Program-made: the position numbers and the translations under genes
Shown: positions 44,164 through 51,973 of the stretch, piece by piece
How the letters are laid out: the number at the start of each line of letters is the position of its first letter
Position numbering within the stretch: the stretch's first letter is position 1
Notes under the pieces: model-generated
Seen by the model: only the letters and a program-made list of their open reading frames with translations
What the model was told of the DNA's origin: nothing
Database searches by the model: none
Assembly (NCBI GenBank): GCA_012838955.1
Contig: DUOH01000044.1
Span: 62,001-126,000 of the forward strand
Reading direction: 5' to 3'
Length of the DNA stretch: 64,000 nucleotides
From: Bacillota bacterium
GTDB lineage: Bacteria; Bacillota; UBA4882; UBA10575

Positions 44164-44209
44164 TTTCTTTTGGGTTGATGATTTTTACTCTTGGTAAGGA
44201 GAGAATGTG

Positions 44210-44644
44210 ATGTTGCCTATAAGCTTAAATCCGCTTTCTACGGACTCACTAACTGTACAGATCGTTACCGGTATTGAAGAACTAATGATGAAAGGAGTTT
44301 TAGTGGAAGGAAGCAGGTTGCCCTCCTGTGAAGAACTGGCTAAGAAGATTGGAGCTCACCGGCTTACCGTGTTAGCGGCTTATCAGGAATTAAGACGGCG
44401 CGGGCGGGTGGTTTCTACCCCGGGGCGGGGAACTGTTGTTATTCAAGATCCGAGAAGTTTAAGACGGGAGGTCTTACGGAAATTAGCGGCGGAATTCAGA
44501 AAGAAAGGTAAGAATCTTGGCTTTTCACCCCAGGAGATGGCGGAAGCCGTTATTGGTCCGGAGAAAGCTGGAGCAGAGAATAAGGTGGCGTCTGTGCCTT
44601 ATGCTACAGAATGGGATCTGTTCGCTCCCATCACCCTAAACTAG
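44210..44644 (+). CDS. GntR-family (YtrA-like) transcription regulator
   Basis: The 144-aa regulator has the GntR winged helix (SLTVQIVTGIEELMMKGVLVEGSRLPSCEELAKKIG region, then HRLTVLAAYQELRRRGRVVS and PGRGTVV) and a short tail without an effector domain, as in the YtrA subfamily. ATG at 44210 follows AAGGAG by 8 nt. A palindrome overlaps its own promoter. The next gene is ilvE, after about 80 nt, so it may control branched-chain amino-acid metabolism, although YtrA-type regulators usually control ABC exporters. Confidence 0.85.
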   Translation: MLPISLNPLSTDSLTVQIVTGIEELMMKGVLVEGSRLPSCEELAKKIGAHRLTVLAAYQELRRRGRVVSTPGRGTVVIQDPRSLRREVLRKLAAEFRKKGKNLGFSPQEMAEAVIGPEKAGAENKVASVPYATEWDLFAPITLN

Positions 44645-44722
44645 AAATGAAAGATACCAGGTGAAACTGGCGGCTTTCATCTATAGAAGTCTAAAAACCA
44701 TAAGAATCAGGAGGAATTATGA

Positions 44723-45784
44723 ATGATTGTGGTAAACACATGTGAAGAAAGGAAACCAAAGCCCGCTCCAGATCAGCCATTGCCTTTTGGCCGATATTTT
44801 ACCGACCATATACTGGTGATGGAGCATACACCAGAAAAAGGATGGAGTGATCCGGTTATAGAGCCGTATAGGCCGCTCAGTCTGGACCCTGCCTCTTTGG
44901 TCTTCCATTATGGGCAAGCCATCTTTGAGGGAATGAAAGCCTTCCGCGGTGTAGACGGAAAACTTCGGCTCTTTCGGCCAGAGTGTCACCTGGCCAGGTT
45001 GAATAGATCGGCCAGACGGATTTGTATTCCGGAAGTGAACGAAGAAGTTTTGCTGGAAGGCATTTGTACATTGGTGAAAGTTGATGCGGACTGGATTCCT
45101 CCGGCCGAAGTAGGGGCTTTATACATCCGGCCGTTTATTATCGCCGATGATCCCCTTCTTGGGGTGCGTGCCGCAGATCATTATCAATTATTGGTGATCG
45201 CCTCTCCGGTTGGCTCCTATTTTGCCAATGGGTTCGAACCGGTTAAGATTAAAGCCTGTACGGAGTATGCCCGGACTTGCCCCGGCGGGGTGGGCGAGGC
45301 TAAGGTGGCCGGTAACTATGCCGCCAGTTTACTCGCTGGTGAAGAGGCGAAAAAAGAAGGTTATGAACAAGTTCTCTGGTTGGATGGAGCAGAAAGGAAG
45401 TATGTGGAAGAAGTAGGTTCGATGAATATCTTTTTTAAGATTAAAGATGAGGTTGTCACCCCGGAACTGTCGGGAACGATCCTTCCCGGTGTAACCAGAC
45501 GCTCATCCATTGAATTATTGAAGAAATGGGGGGTTCCGGTTTCAGAGAGAAGAATTACCCTTCAAGAACTTTTTGCTGCTTCAGAAAGCCGGGAATTGAA
45601 GGAGATCTTCGGGACCGGTACTGCGGCGGTGATCTCCCCGGTCGGAGAGATTGCGTGGGGAGATCGCAGGATTACTCCGGAAAGCCCGGAGGTAGGGGAG
45701 GTTACTGCCAAACTTTTCCAGGCGATCACGGATATACAGTATGGTAAGGCTGTGGACGAAATGGGCTGGACCAAAGTGTTATAG
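44723..45784 (+). CDS. ilvE: Branched-chain amino-acid aminotransferase
   Basis: This fold-type IV PLP aminotransferase interconverts leucine, isoleucine and valine with their 2-oxo acids. Motifs: HYGQAIFEGMKAFRG, YIRPFI, GGVGEAKVAGNYAAS with the PLP lysine (K in EAKVAGNY), and SGTILPGVTRRSSIELL. It is the long BCAT form (353 aa). AGGAGGAAT precedes the ATG. The azlCD exporter at the window start may exchange its products. Confidence 0.94.
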   Translation: MIVVNTCEERKPKPAPDQPLPFGRYFTDHILVMEHTPEKGWSDPVIEPYRPLSLDPASLVFHYGQAIFEGMKAFRGVDGKLRLFRPECHLARLNRSARRICIPEVNEEVLLEGICTLVKVDADWIPPAEVGALYIRPFIIADDPLLGVRAADHYQLLVIASPVGSYFANGFEPVKIKACTEYARTCPGGVGEAKVAGNYAASLLAGEEAKKEGYEQVLWLDGAERKYVEEVGSMNIFFKIKDEVVTPELSGTILPGVTRRSSIELLKKWGVPVSERRITLQELFAASESRELKEIFGTGTAAVISPVGEIAWGDRRITPESPEVGEVTAKLFQAITDIQYGKAVDEMGWTKVL

Positions 45785-45864
45785 GTCATTCTCTGTAATT
45801 GCCTGTTTTTTGTTGGTTTTACGGATAGGAGATTTATGAAGATTTTTTTCGTCTTTATCATATT

Positions 45865-45904
45865 AAAGCCCCTCTTGCCGGGACTCTCCGGTTTGAGGGG
45901 CTTT
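45865..45904. terminator. Terminator-like hairpin after ilvE
   Basis: AAAGCCCCTC (45865-45874) and GAGGGGCTTT (45895-45904) form a 10-bp stem with an internal GCCGG/CCGGT-type hairpin. The rest of the gap 45905-46177 is AT-rich and featureless. Confidence 0.6.
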
Positions 45905-46177
45905 GGTATCAGGTATTCAGCTATTGCTCTTCTAAGTAAACGTGGTCTTATGAGGTGTCTGTAACAGTAAAACATTTGCGCAATTATATACTCATTTTAT
46001 CTGGGAAAGTATCAATAAAATATAAGGGAAAGCAGGAAGTCTAATCAAGAATAGATAATTAATAAAAGTAAAAGGCGCTTAACTTTATTTGCAAAAGGCG
46101 GAAGACAATATGAAATGCGCTGTGTGTGTCACATAAAAAGAACAAGGCGCGTGTGACCCGCGCGGAGGAGGGATAGA

Positions 46178-46384
46178 ATGAGTTTTTCCAGAATCGTCAG
46201 GAACGCCAAAGGAATACCTTGTATCAGGAATACCAATATTCCGGTGACCGCCATTGTTCAGATGGCGACTAGCAGAATAACTGTGCCGGGTATACGAGCG
46301 AAGTATCCGGAATTAAGCGAAGAAGATATTTATGAAGCATTGGCTTTTGCTACTGATGCTTTACTGAGGAACAGCGATGATTGA
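46178..46384 (+). CDS. DUF433 antitoxin-like protein (orphan)
   Basis: The 68-aa protein has the DUF433 core: NAKGIPCIRNTNIPV-type start, IRAKYPELSEEDIYEALAFA. DUF433 proteins are winged-helix antitoxins, normally followed by a PIN- or DUF5615-type toxin gene. No such toxin follows here; the next 240 bases (46385-46624) are empty. GGAGGAGGG precedes the ATG. It may be an orphan antitoxin or have been recruited for another role. Confidence 0.8.
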   Translation: MSFSRIVRNAKGIPCIRNTNIPVTAIVQMATSRITVPGIRAKYPELSEEDIYEALAFATDALLRNSDD

Positions 46385-46624
46385 ACCGATCATACCCTGA
46401 ACCAAGCAGGGCTGGACAAAGTTACTTTGATTTGATAATAAAATCCGGATCGGGGAGAGCCTATCCGACAATCAGACGATAAAAACTGGAAAAAAGCATT
46501 ATAACGATTTCACCTTTGCCCTATACTGTACCTTAAACCTCTGTTGTAAAGTTAAAGCCCGTTGAAAAAAAAAGAGGGCGCGCCCCCAAATTTCACAAGA
46601 GATCCGAATTTGTTTATGCTTTCT

Positions 46625-46990
46625 TTATTGTATCCCTTCCGGCGAAAGCATACCGGTCCGTTCTTCCAACCTTTTTATCCTCTCTTCCAGCGCATATAGA
46701 TCATCTTTGGTTACTATGCCCATACTTTTACGAAGATCCTCCATTTGTCTTGAGACCATCTCTTTGAGGATCACTTTTTCTTCTTCACCGCGCTCCACTA
46801 GCTCACCAGCAAGTCTCCGGGCTTCTTCCGAAGTGGCTTCCCCCTTTTCCACCAGTTCCTGAGCGAATTTTTCCGCCCTTTCTTTAGTGAGGGAAATGGC
46901 GCCCAAACCCATTAAGATTGACTTTTCCACTAAACTCTTTATCTTCTTCACCTCCAATTTATACAGGCACTCTTTACATATTATTTTCAT
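46625..46990 (-). CDS. Phasin-like small helical protein
   Basis: After an odd start (MKIICKECLYK with CxxC) the protein shows the phasin-type pattern: KSILMGLGAISLTKERAEKF, a long amphipathic helix with ELVEKGEATSEEARRL, and a coiled-coil end (EERIKRLEERTG). Such proteins coat PHA granules or regulate PHA synthesis in other bacteria, and are widespread in Firmicutes with unclear roles. ATG at 46990 (121 aa) follows GGAG; a GTG at 46951 would remove the CxxC. It is divergent from the GntR-ABC operon. Confidence 0.7.
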   Translation of the reverse strand: MKIICKECLYKLEVKKIKSLVEKSILMGLGAISLTKERAEKFAQELVEKGEATSEEARRLAGELVERGEEEKVILKEMVSRQMEDLRKSMGIVTKDDLYALEERIKRLEERTGMLSPEGIQ

Positions 46991-47066
46991 GTTTCTCCGT
47001 AAATATTGAGGAAACATTGACAGGCGTAAATTACATCTCACAGTGGACGAATTTATCCAAAACCCC

Positions 47067-47127
47067 TTGACACCTGGGAAGTTGAGGTGTAAGATTTTAG
47101 TAAAATTGTTCATTGTATTAATACAAT
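47067..47127 (+). promoter_or_regulatory. Promoter and palindromic operator of the gntR-ABC operon
   Basis: TTGACA (47067-47072) and TAAGAT (47090-47095) are 17 nt apart. A perfect 16-bp palindrome ATTGTATTAATACAAT (47112-47127) lies just after the expected start of transcription and 20 nt before the start codon, where a repressor would block the transcript. Confidence 0.72.
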
Positions 47128-47147
47128 AAACAAAACAGGTGATGCCA

Positions 47148-47552
47148 GTGAAGTTCTTTATCAATCCTGAAAGTGGAGTGCCTTTTTATAAACAGATAAT
47201 GCAACAAATCGAGAAAGGACTGGCCAGAGGGGTTATTCAGCCTGGAATGAAGCTCCCCACTGTACGGGAAGTCGCCTCGGAACTGAAGATTAACCCTAAT
47301 ACAGTGGCCAGGGCTTATCGGGAGTTGGAAGCAAAAGGGATTATCCAAAGTATGCAGGGAAGAGGTACCTTTATCTCTACTGAACTTGCTTTGGCCAATC
47401 AAGGGGTAATTCGCCGGGGAGCTCATACTCTGGTGAAGGATCTCGCCAGGCAACTAGTGCAAGAGGCCAATCAATTGAATATTCCCCCGGAAGAAATCAG
47501 GGAAGTTTTTTTGGATGAATTAAGACTCTGGCAACATGGAAGGGTGGAATAG
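47148..47552 (+). CDS. GntR-family YtrA-type regulator of an ABC exporter
   Basis: This 134-aa GntR regulator begins FFINPESGVPFYKQIMQQIE and carries KLPTVREVASELKINPNTVARAYRELEAKG and QGRGTF, the typical YtrA pattern (short, no effector domain). It overlaps or abuts the ATPase gene, as in the Bacillus ytrA-type operon. The start could be GTG 47148 (AGGTGA 5 nt upstream) or ATG 47142 (site overlapped). Similar operons respond to cell-wall antibiotics or other stresses; the signal here is unknown. Confidence 0.9.
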   Translation: MKFFINPESGVPFYKQIMQQIEKGLARGVIQPGMKLPTVREVASELKINPNTVARAYRELEAKGIIQSMQGRGTFISTELALANQGVIRRGAHTLVKDLARQLVQEANQLNIPPEEIREVFLDELRLWQHGRVE

Positions 47553-47553
47553 C

Positions 47554-48462
47554 ATGGAACCGATGATTGTGATTAAGGACTTGAAAAAAGTCTTTTCCAA
47601 AAAAAATGTGCTACAGAGCGTAACCTGTAATCTAAAGGCCGGAGAAGTGTTTGGGTTAAGTGGTCCACAGGGGGCGGGTAAGTCCATACTTTTACGAGCC
47701 TTAGCCGGATTGGTCAAACCAACCTCTGGGCAGATTAAAATCTTCGGTAAAGACCTGGCCGCCTTGACCGTAGAAGAAAAGAGAAAGATTTGTTATGTTG
47801 CGTCTGAAAGCGTTCTTTATGAATATATGACTGTTGCGGAAATAGTAAAGTTCAGTAAGGGATTCTACCCGAACTGGGATGTTCAAAGCTGCGAACGCTA
47901 CTTGAAACGGTTTTGTCTGCCCCCGGAGGAGAAGATTAAGGATTTTTCCATCGGAATGAAGTCCCAGTTAGCGCTGATTCTGGCCCTAGCTGCCCGGCCT
48001 AGCCTGCTCTTATTGGATGAGCCTTTCTCCGGGCTCGATCGCTACAAACGAATGGACTTAGTTGATTTACTGCTGGAGGATTATTTAGCGCGCAAAGAGC
48101 ATACTGTAATTATCGCCACCGACTATCTGGAGGAAATGGAGAAACTCTCCGATCGGATGGGATTCCTGCAAGACGGCTACCTGATTAGAATCGCGCCCAC
48201 AACTCAATTACGCGGGAAAGAGAAGCTGATTAGAGTAAATTTTAAGCGTCAACCGCCTGCTTATCTTTTTGAAATGCCCGGAGTGCGTAGGGTGGAACGA
48301 GAGGGTAGACGCTATTATTTATTTACGGTTGTGGATAATTTTACTGAAATCTATGAATCTTGCGCCAAAGTACCCCATGTTGTGCTGGATGTCTACCATA
48401 AAAACATGGCAAGGGGTTTTCAAGATTATAGCAGCGACAGTCCGACCATAGAGATTAGGTAA
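47554..48462 (+). CDS. ABC transporter ATP-binding protein (YtrB-like)
   Basis: The ATPase has Walker A SGPQGAGKS, a degenerate signature FSIGMKSQL, Walker B LLLLDEPFSGLD, and a C-terminal about 80-aa extension after GYLIRIA. This matches exporter ATPases of the ytr/ecs type. It starts 2 nt after the gntR stop (ATG 47554) and is followed 50 nt later by the permease gene. An ATG at 47536 is possible but sits inside gntR. Confidence 0.9.
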   Translation: MEPMIVIKDLKKVFSKKNVLQSVTCNLKAGEVFGLSGPQGAGKSILLRALAGLVKPTSGQIKIFGKDLAALTVEEKRKICYVASESVLYEYMTVAEIVKFSKGFYPNWDVQSCERYLKRFCLPPEEKIKDFSIGMKSQLALILALAARPSLLLLDEPFSGLDRYKRMDLVDLLLEDYLARKEHTVIIATDYLEEMEKLSDRMGFLQDGYLIRIAPTTQLRGKEKLIRVNFKRQPPAYLFEMPGVRRVEREGRRYYLFTVVDNFTEIYESCAKVPHVVLDVYHKNMARGFQDYSSDSPTIEIR

Positions 48463-48511
48463 GGCCGCACCGATCATAAAAAACATTCCATCCGTTTTGG
48501 AGGTATGACAG

Positions 48512-49282
48512 ATGGTTTTCAGAAATCTATTATGCAAAGAACTTCGTCAGTATCGTTGGCTATTCTGGATTAGCTTGGGACTTGCCCTCCTTAATGTGTT
48601 TCTTGTGGTCTTAAGCCACGAATTGCTGGGCGGCATCATCAAAGAGGTATCTGTTGATATCTGGGAAAAATTTCTGATTAGCGAGGCGGATCTGGCGACG
48701 CTGGATGAATTCTCATATTACCTTTGGAGCCAGTGGAACGCCAAAAGCCTTTATCAATTGGGCCTAATTATGATCACGGTTCTGGCGGCGGCGCAATTTG
48801 CCGGTGAAAGCAGTAAGCGAAACATGAGTTTTCTCCTGTCACGGCCCGCGACGAGAAGACAGATCTTTGCCGGAAAAAGCGGGGCCGGCCTGATCCTCAT
48901 TTATCTGGTCTTAGGGGTGAGTACCTTGTTTCTCTGCGTGTTTTCATTACTCGTTAACCATCAGGCGCTCTGGACTAAACTACTGTTTTCAAGTGTAATC
49001 AGCCTACTCTGGCTGACTGTTCTTTATTTATTAGGTTGTCTGCTCTCCATTCTCACCCCTTTCCCCTTACTGGCCGGTCTGGCTTTACTCGGAGTGGTGG
49101 CAATTCTTGCTGTTCCCGGTTGTTTTCTTCCGACCCGGGCCTTATCCATTTTTTACCACATAAAAGCCGTCGGTTATTTCTTGAAAGGTGATTTGTTGTT
49201 ATTAAGTGTCTTGCCAGCTCTTTTGCTTTCCGGATTGTTATATTATTATACGATGAAAGTGTTTGAGCAGAAAGACTTTTAA
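48512..49282 (+). CDS. ABC-2-type permease
   Basis: The 256-aa protein has six predicted membrane helices, starting with LCKELRQYRWLFWISLGLALL and the ABC-2-type core FLLSRPATRRQIFAGKSGAG. It forms the membrane part of the exporter with the preceding ATPase. GGAGG precedes the ATG. The substrate is unknown. No second permease gene follows. Confidence 0.88.
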   Translation: MVFRNLLCKELRQYRWLFWISLGLALLNVFLVVLSHELLGGIIKEVSVDIWEKFLISEADLATLDEFSYYLWSQWNAKSLYQLGLIMITVLAAAQFAGESSKRNMSFLLSRPATRRQIFAGKSGAGLILIYLVLGVSTLFLCVFSLLVNHQALWTKLLFSSVISLLWLTVLYLLGCLLSILTPFPLLAGLALLGVVAILAVPGCFLPTRALSIFYHIKAVGYFLKGDLLLLSVLPALLLSGLLYYYTMKVFEQKDF

Positions 49283-49300
49283 TCCTGCTTCGTAATCATG

Positions 49301-49348
49301 CTTACTAATCCAGCGTACGCAGGATTAGTAAGTTTGCAACCGCAAACT
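49301..49348. repeat. Adjacent palindromes downstream of the ABC operon
   Basis: CTTACTAATCC (49301-49311) and GGATTAGTAAG (49322-49332) enclose GCGTACGC, making a 32-nt perfect-arm palindrome. Directly after it AGTTTGC/GCAAACT (49331-49348) forms a second hairpin. AGTTTG with CAAACT recurs once more near 49580-49600. No coding sequence is convincing between 49283 and 49673. Confidence 0.75.
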
Positions 49349-49673
49349 AATTAAGCCTACGTCTTTACGTTTGTATGACTTGCATGCTTGCAACAGCAAA
49401 TTACTACCTACACTGAGGTAATCCAATACCCCGGCTTGACTGTATCCGGACGAGCTTCCAATAGTTTACAGGCCCCGCAGGCAGGTAAAGAAAGAAATAT
49501 GTCGAAACTAGAGAGTGTTCCGGTAGAGGGGAGAGAGGGATGGTTTGTGACTGCAAAAAAAGAAAACCTGATGGGTTAGTTAGTTTGCAGTGGTCAAACT
49601 GGAAAATACCGTTTGGCGGTGTTATGATTACAAACCCCAATAATCTCTGGTAGTGGAGGTTAAATACAATCAT

Positions 49674-50117
49674 ATGTATATCTTACCTAAGAACAACGCA
49701 CACAAGACTAACGGAAGAAACATGAGCAATACCTGGTTGTTTAAGAAGAACTCCACCAGGAATAACACAGATCAAGTAGGTCTTTTCCTCGCAGAGAAAG
49801 TACAGTATACTGAGAAAGCCGGGGAATTATTAGCAAAACTGGAAGAAAACCCAGCTGTCTACTTGGAGAGGCATGAGGCTGGAGATTGGGGCCTGGTCAG
49901 CGAATTTGAGTGTAAAAAGAATGAAAAATCTCTCCGTGAAAACTCCCGGATCGTCAGTATCTATCAGGTATCTTCCGGAGAACAAGTGATGTTAATTACA
50001 GATCTGGAGCAGAGGATCTCTACTTTTTTGGCACCTGAAGAGTATAACGGAAATTCTCAAGATCCGATATGTCAACCGAGTTCATTACGAACTTGGTATT
50101 GGATACATTATGAATAA
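49674..50117 (+). CDS. Small plasmid/accessory-type protein of unknown function
   Basis: The 147-aa protein contains NPAVYLERHEAGDWGLVSEFE followed by NSRIVSIYQVSSGEQVMLITDLEQRISTFLAPEEY. I recall this as a family of small proteins found on plasmids and islands (consensus around RHxxGDWG and TTILLPSEY). The function is not known. Three starts compete (GTG 49653, ATG 49674, ATG about 49722 with GGAAG close by). A strong terminator follows. Confidence 0.6.
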   Translation: MYILPKNNAHKTNGRNMSNTWLFKKNSTRNNTDQVGLFLAEKVQYTEKAGELLAKLEENPAVYLERHEAGDWGLVSEFECKKNEKSLRENSRIVSIYQVSSGEQVMLITDLEQRISTFLAPEEYNGNSQDPICQPSSLRTWYWIHYE

Positions 50118-50154
50118 AGACTTCTTGACGGTTTAAAGCTCCCTGTAGAACCTG

Positions 50155-50179
50155 AAAGCTCCTGGCGGAGCTTTTTTTC
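50155..50179 (+). terminator. Rho-independent terminator after the accessory gene
   Basis: AAAGCTCC (50155-50162) pairs with GGAGCTTT (50167-50174), followed by further Ts. The remaining gap to 50354 shows nothing. Confidence 0.9.
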
Positions 50180-50354
50180 TTCTCGAAGTACTCCGATGCT
50201 TTGGGTATTTCTTTCCATATTAAAACTTTTTCACTACTGGCTTAGCAGGAAAACATGGCAGGGTGTGGAAGAAAATCAATACTTAAATTTACATAAAACT
50301 ACACCTGTTACGATGAAAGATATTACTTTTCAATTTGTAGAGAGGTGGAGATAG

Positions 50355-50708
50355 TTGAAGATCAGATTAAAAGGTTACTCATTTTCCGGTCCGTGGGAGC
50401 TTCAGGAGTGGTCAGCTCAAGCGGGTCCAGGGATTTTTGCCATATTGATCAAGCCGGATCCGGTCAATAAGCCTAACGTCTATTCAGTAATTTACGTGGA
50501 AGAGGCCGCAGATTTTCTGGACTGTGGTCTTCCTTGGGGCCATCCCTTGAGCAGTGCCTGGCTACGGGAGGCAAGAATCAAGAATAATTTATACGTTGCT
50601 TTTTTTAAAATGCCCAGGTCTTCCAAGAAGAAGCGTACCCAAATCTGCGAATTATTGATCAAAAAATATAAGCCGATCTGCAACTTACTCAAGAGCTATA
50701 AAGCATAG
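50355..50708 (+). CDS. GIY-YIG-like small protein, possibly degenerate
   Basis: The 117-aa protein ends with RTQICELLIKKYKPICN, which resembles the R...E..LI..Y.P.CN end of GIY-YIG nucleases. The first half has GIFAILIKP and NVYSVIYV, where GIY and YIG would stand, but the consensus is weak, so it may be inactive. TTG at 50355 follows GGTGGAG. It belongs to a small accessory patch with the preceding gene. Confidence 0.5.
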   Translation: MKIRLKGYSFSGPWELQEWSAQAGPGIFAILIKPDPVNKPNVYSVIYVEEAADFLDCGLPWGHPLSSAWLREARIKNNLYVAFFKMPRSSKKKRTQICELLIKKYKPICNLLKSYKA

Positions 50709-50744
50709 ATTCTGTCATAACACTTTTTTGAGGAAGGCGAGGAA

Positions 50745-50831
50745 ATGATCATCGTATTAAATAGAATGTCTCCGGGGATGACTGAAGAAGGTAAAGGTGA
50801 GAATGGCGTTCCCGAGCTCTTGACTCCATAA
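50745..50831 (+). CDS. Possible 28-aa peptide, DAHP-synthase-start-like
   Basis: An ATG with GCGAGGAA before it opens a 28-codon frame beginning MIIVLNRMSPGMTEEG, which resembles the N-terminus of DAHP synthase (MIIVMxPGATEE) but stops soon after. It may be a gene remnant or coincidence. The rest of the 50709-51025 gap is featureless. Confidence 0.2.
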   Translation: MIIVLNRMSPGMTEEGKGENGVPELLTP

Positions 50832-51025
50832 GAACCAAGAGAAATAAAAAAAGGGTAAAGAATACTTTTGTAGAAAAGAATTTGGGAAAAATAAGTACTA
50901 CTATTTAACCTTTAGTGTAAGACCACCAGTCATGGATCTTCCAAATAGTATTCAGCATCTTCTTAGCTACATAAGACAGACGCTGTTCCAATGTTTGGTA
51001 GTATGCAAAGGAGTGAAGATTTCCC

Positions 51026-51934
51026 ATGAAACGCATCGTCAGTGTTAGTCTTGGTTCTTCAACCCGTAATCACCAAGTGAAAATAGAGGTATTAGGAGAG
51101 ACCTTTCTCATTGAACGCCTGGGAATGGATGGCGATTTTGCCAAGTTGAGACAGACCATTGCCGAACTTGACGGGAAAGTGGATGCTTTAGGTTTAGGGG
51201 GTATCACCATGACGATGCCGGTGGCCGGACGCACATATACCATCCGGAGCGCCTCCCCGCTCATGAAGATCGCCAAACAAACCCCGATAGTGGATGGAAC
51301 GGAGTTACGTACCGTACTGGAGAGACAAGTCATTCTTGATCTGGACCGCTCCGGAAGTGTGCCGATGGAAGGGAAAAAGGTCTTGGTGGTCACAGCGGTT
51401 GACCGGTACAGTATGGCTCAGGCCTTTCGCGAACTAGACTGCGAAGTGCTTTTCGGCGATCTCATTTTTGCCTTAGGCGTGCCAAAGATTATCCGCGGGT
51501 TTAATACTTTTCACTCAGTCGTCAGGATCTTTGCTCCACTGGCCTGTTTGTTGCCTTTTAGTATGCTTTACCCGACCGGTACTAAAGAGGAGAAAGTAGA
51601 GGATGCTGAGCGGTATAGCAAATACTATCATGAAGTTGACATTATTGCCGGGGATTTTAATTATATCCACCGCTATATGCCGAATGACTTAAAGGGAAAG
51701 ATTATTGTGACAAATACAGTGACTGGTGATAATATCGAGGAGCTGAGGAGCAGAGGAGTAAAGACTTTGGTCACGACCACCCCGAATCTGGGTGGACGAT
51801 CCTTTGGCACCAATGTGATTCAGGCCACGATTGTGGCGGCCTTAGGGAAAAAACCTACCGAAATTAGTGATGTTGAGTATCTATCTACCGCCAAAAGCAT
51901 AGGCTTTTTACCCAGAGTGGAACATTTCGCTTAA
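51026..51934 (+). CDS. Conserved Rossmann-like protein, often labelled quinate 5-dehydrogenase
   Basis: This 302-aa protein belongs to a conserved family of anaerobic Bacillota commonly given that label without evidence. Visible features are VSLGSSTRNHQV at the start, ALGLGGITMTMP, KVLVVTAVDRYSMAQAF and VTTTPNLGGRSFGTNV near the end. It may be an oxidoreductase or a nucleotide-binding regulator. GGAGTGAAG lies before the ATG. The Prc-type protease follows after 39 nt; the pair may be one unit. Confidence 0.7.
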   Translation: MKRIVSVSLGSSTRNHQVKIEVLGETFLIERLGMDGDFAKLRQTIAELDGKVDALGLGGITMTMPVAGRTYTIRSASPLMKIAKQTPIVDGTELRTVLERQVILDLDRSGSVPMEGKKVLVVTAVDRYSMAQAFRELDCEVLFGDLIFALGVPKIIRGFNTFHSVVRIFAPLACLLPFSMLYPTGTKEEKVEDAERYSKYYHEVDIIAGDFNYIHRYMPNDLKGKIIVTNTVTGDNIEELRSRGVKTLVTTTPNLGGRSFGTNVIQATIVAALGKKPTEISDVEYLSTAKSIGFLPRVEHFA

Positions 51935-51973
51935 TTCCAGGGGCCAATTATTATTTGTTAAGGGGATTTTATA

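Noticed and set aside
46385-46624. A toxin partner for the DUF433 gene
   Set aside because: No open frame with a start and ribosome-binding site follows within the gap.
49388-49579. A 63-codon frame between the ABC permease and the accessory gene
   Set aside because: No proper ribosome-binding site and no protein-like pattern; it lies in a repeat-rich, apparently non-coding stretch.
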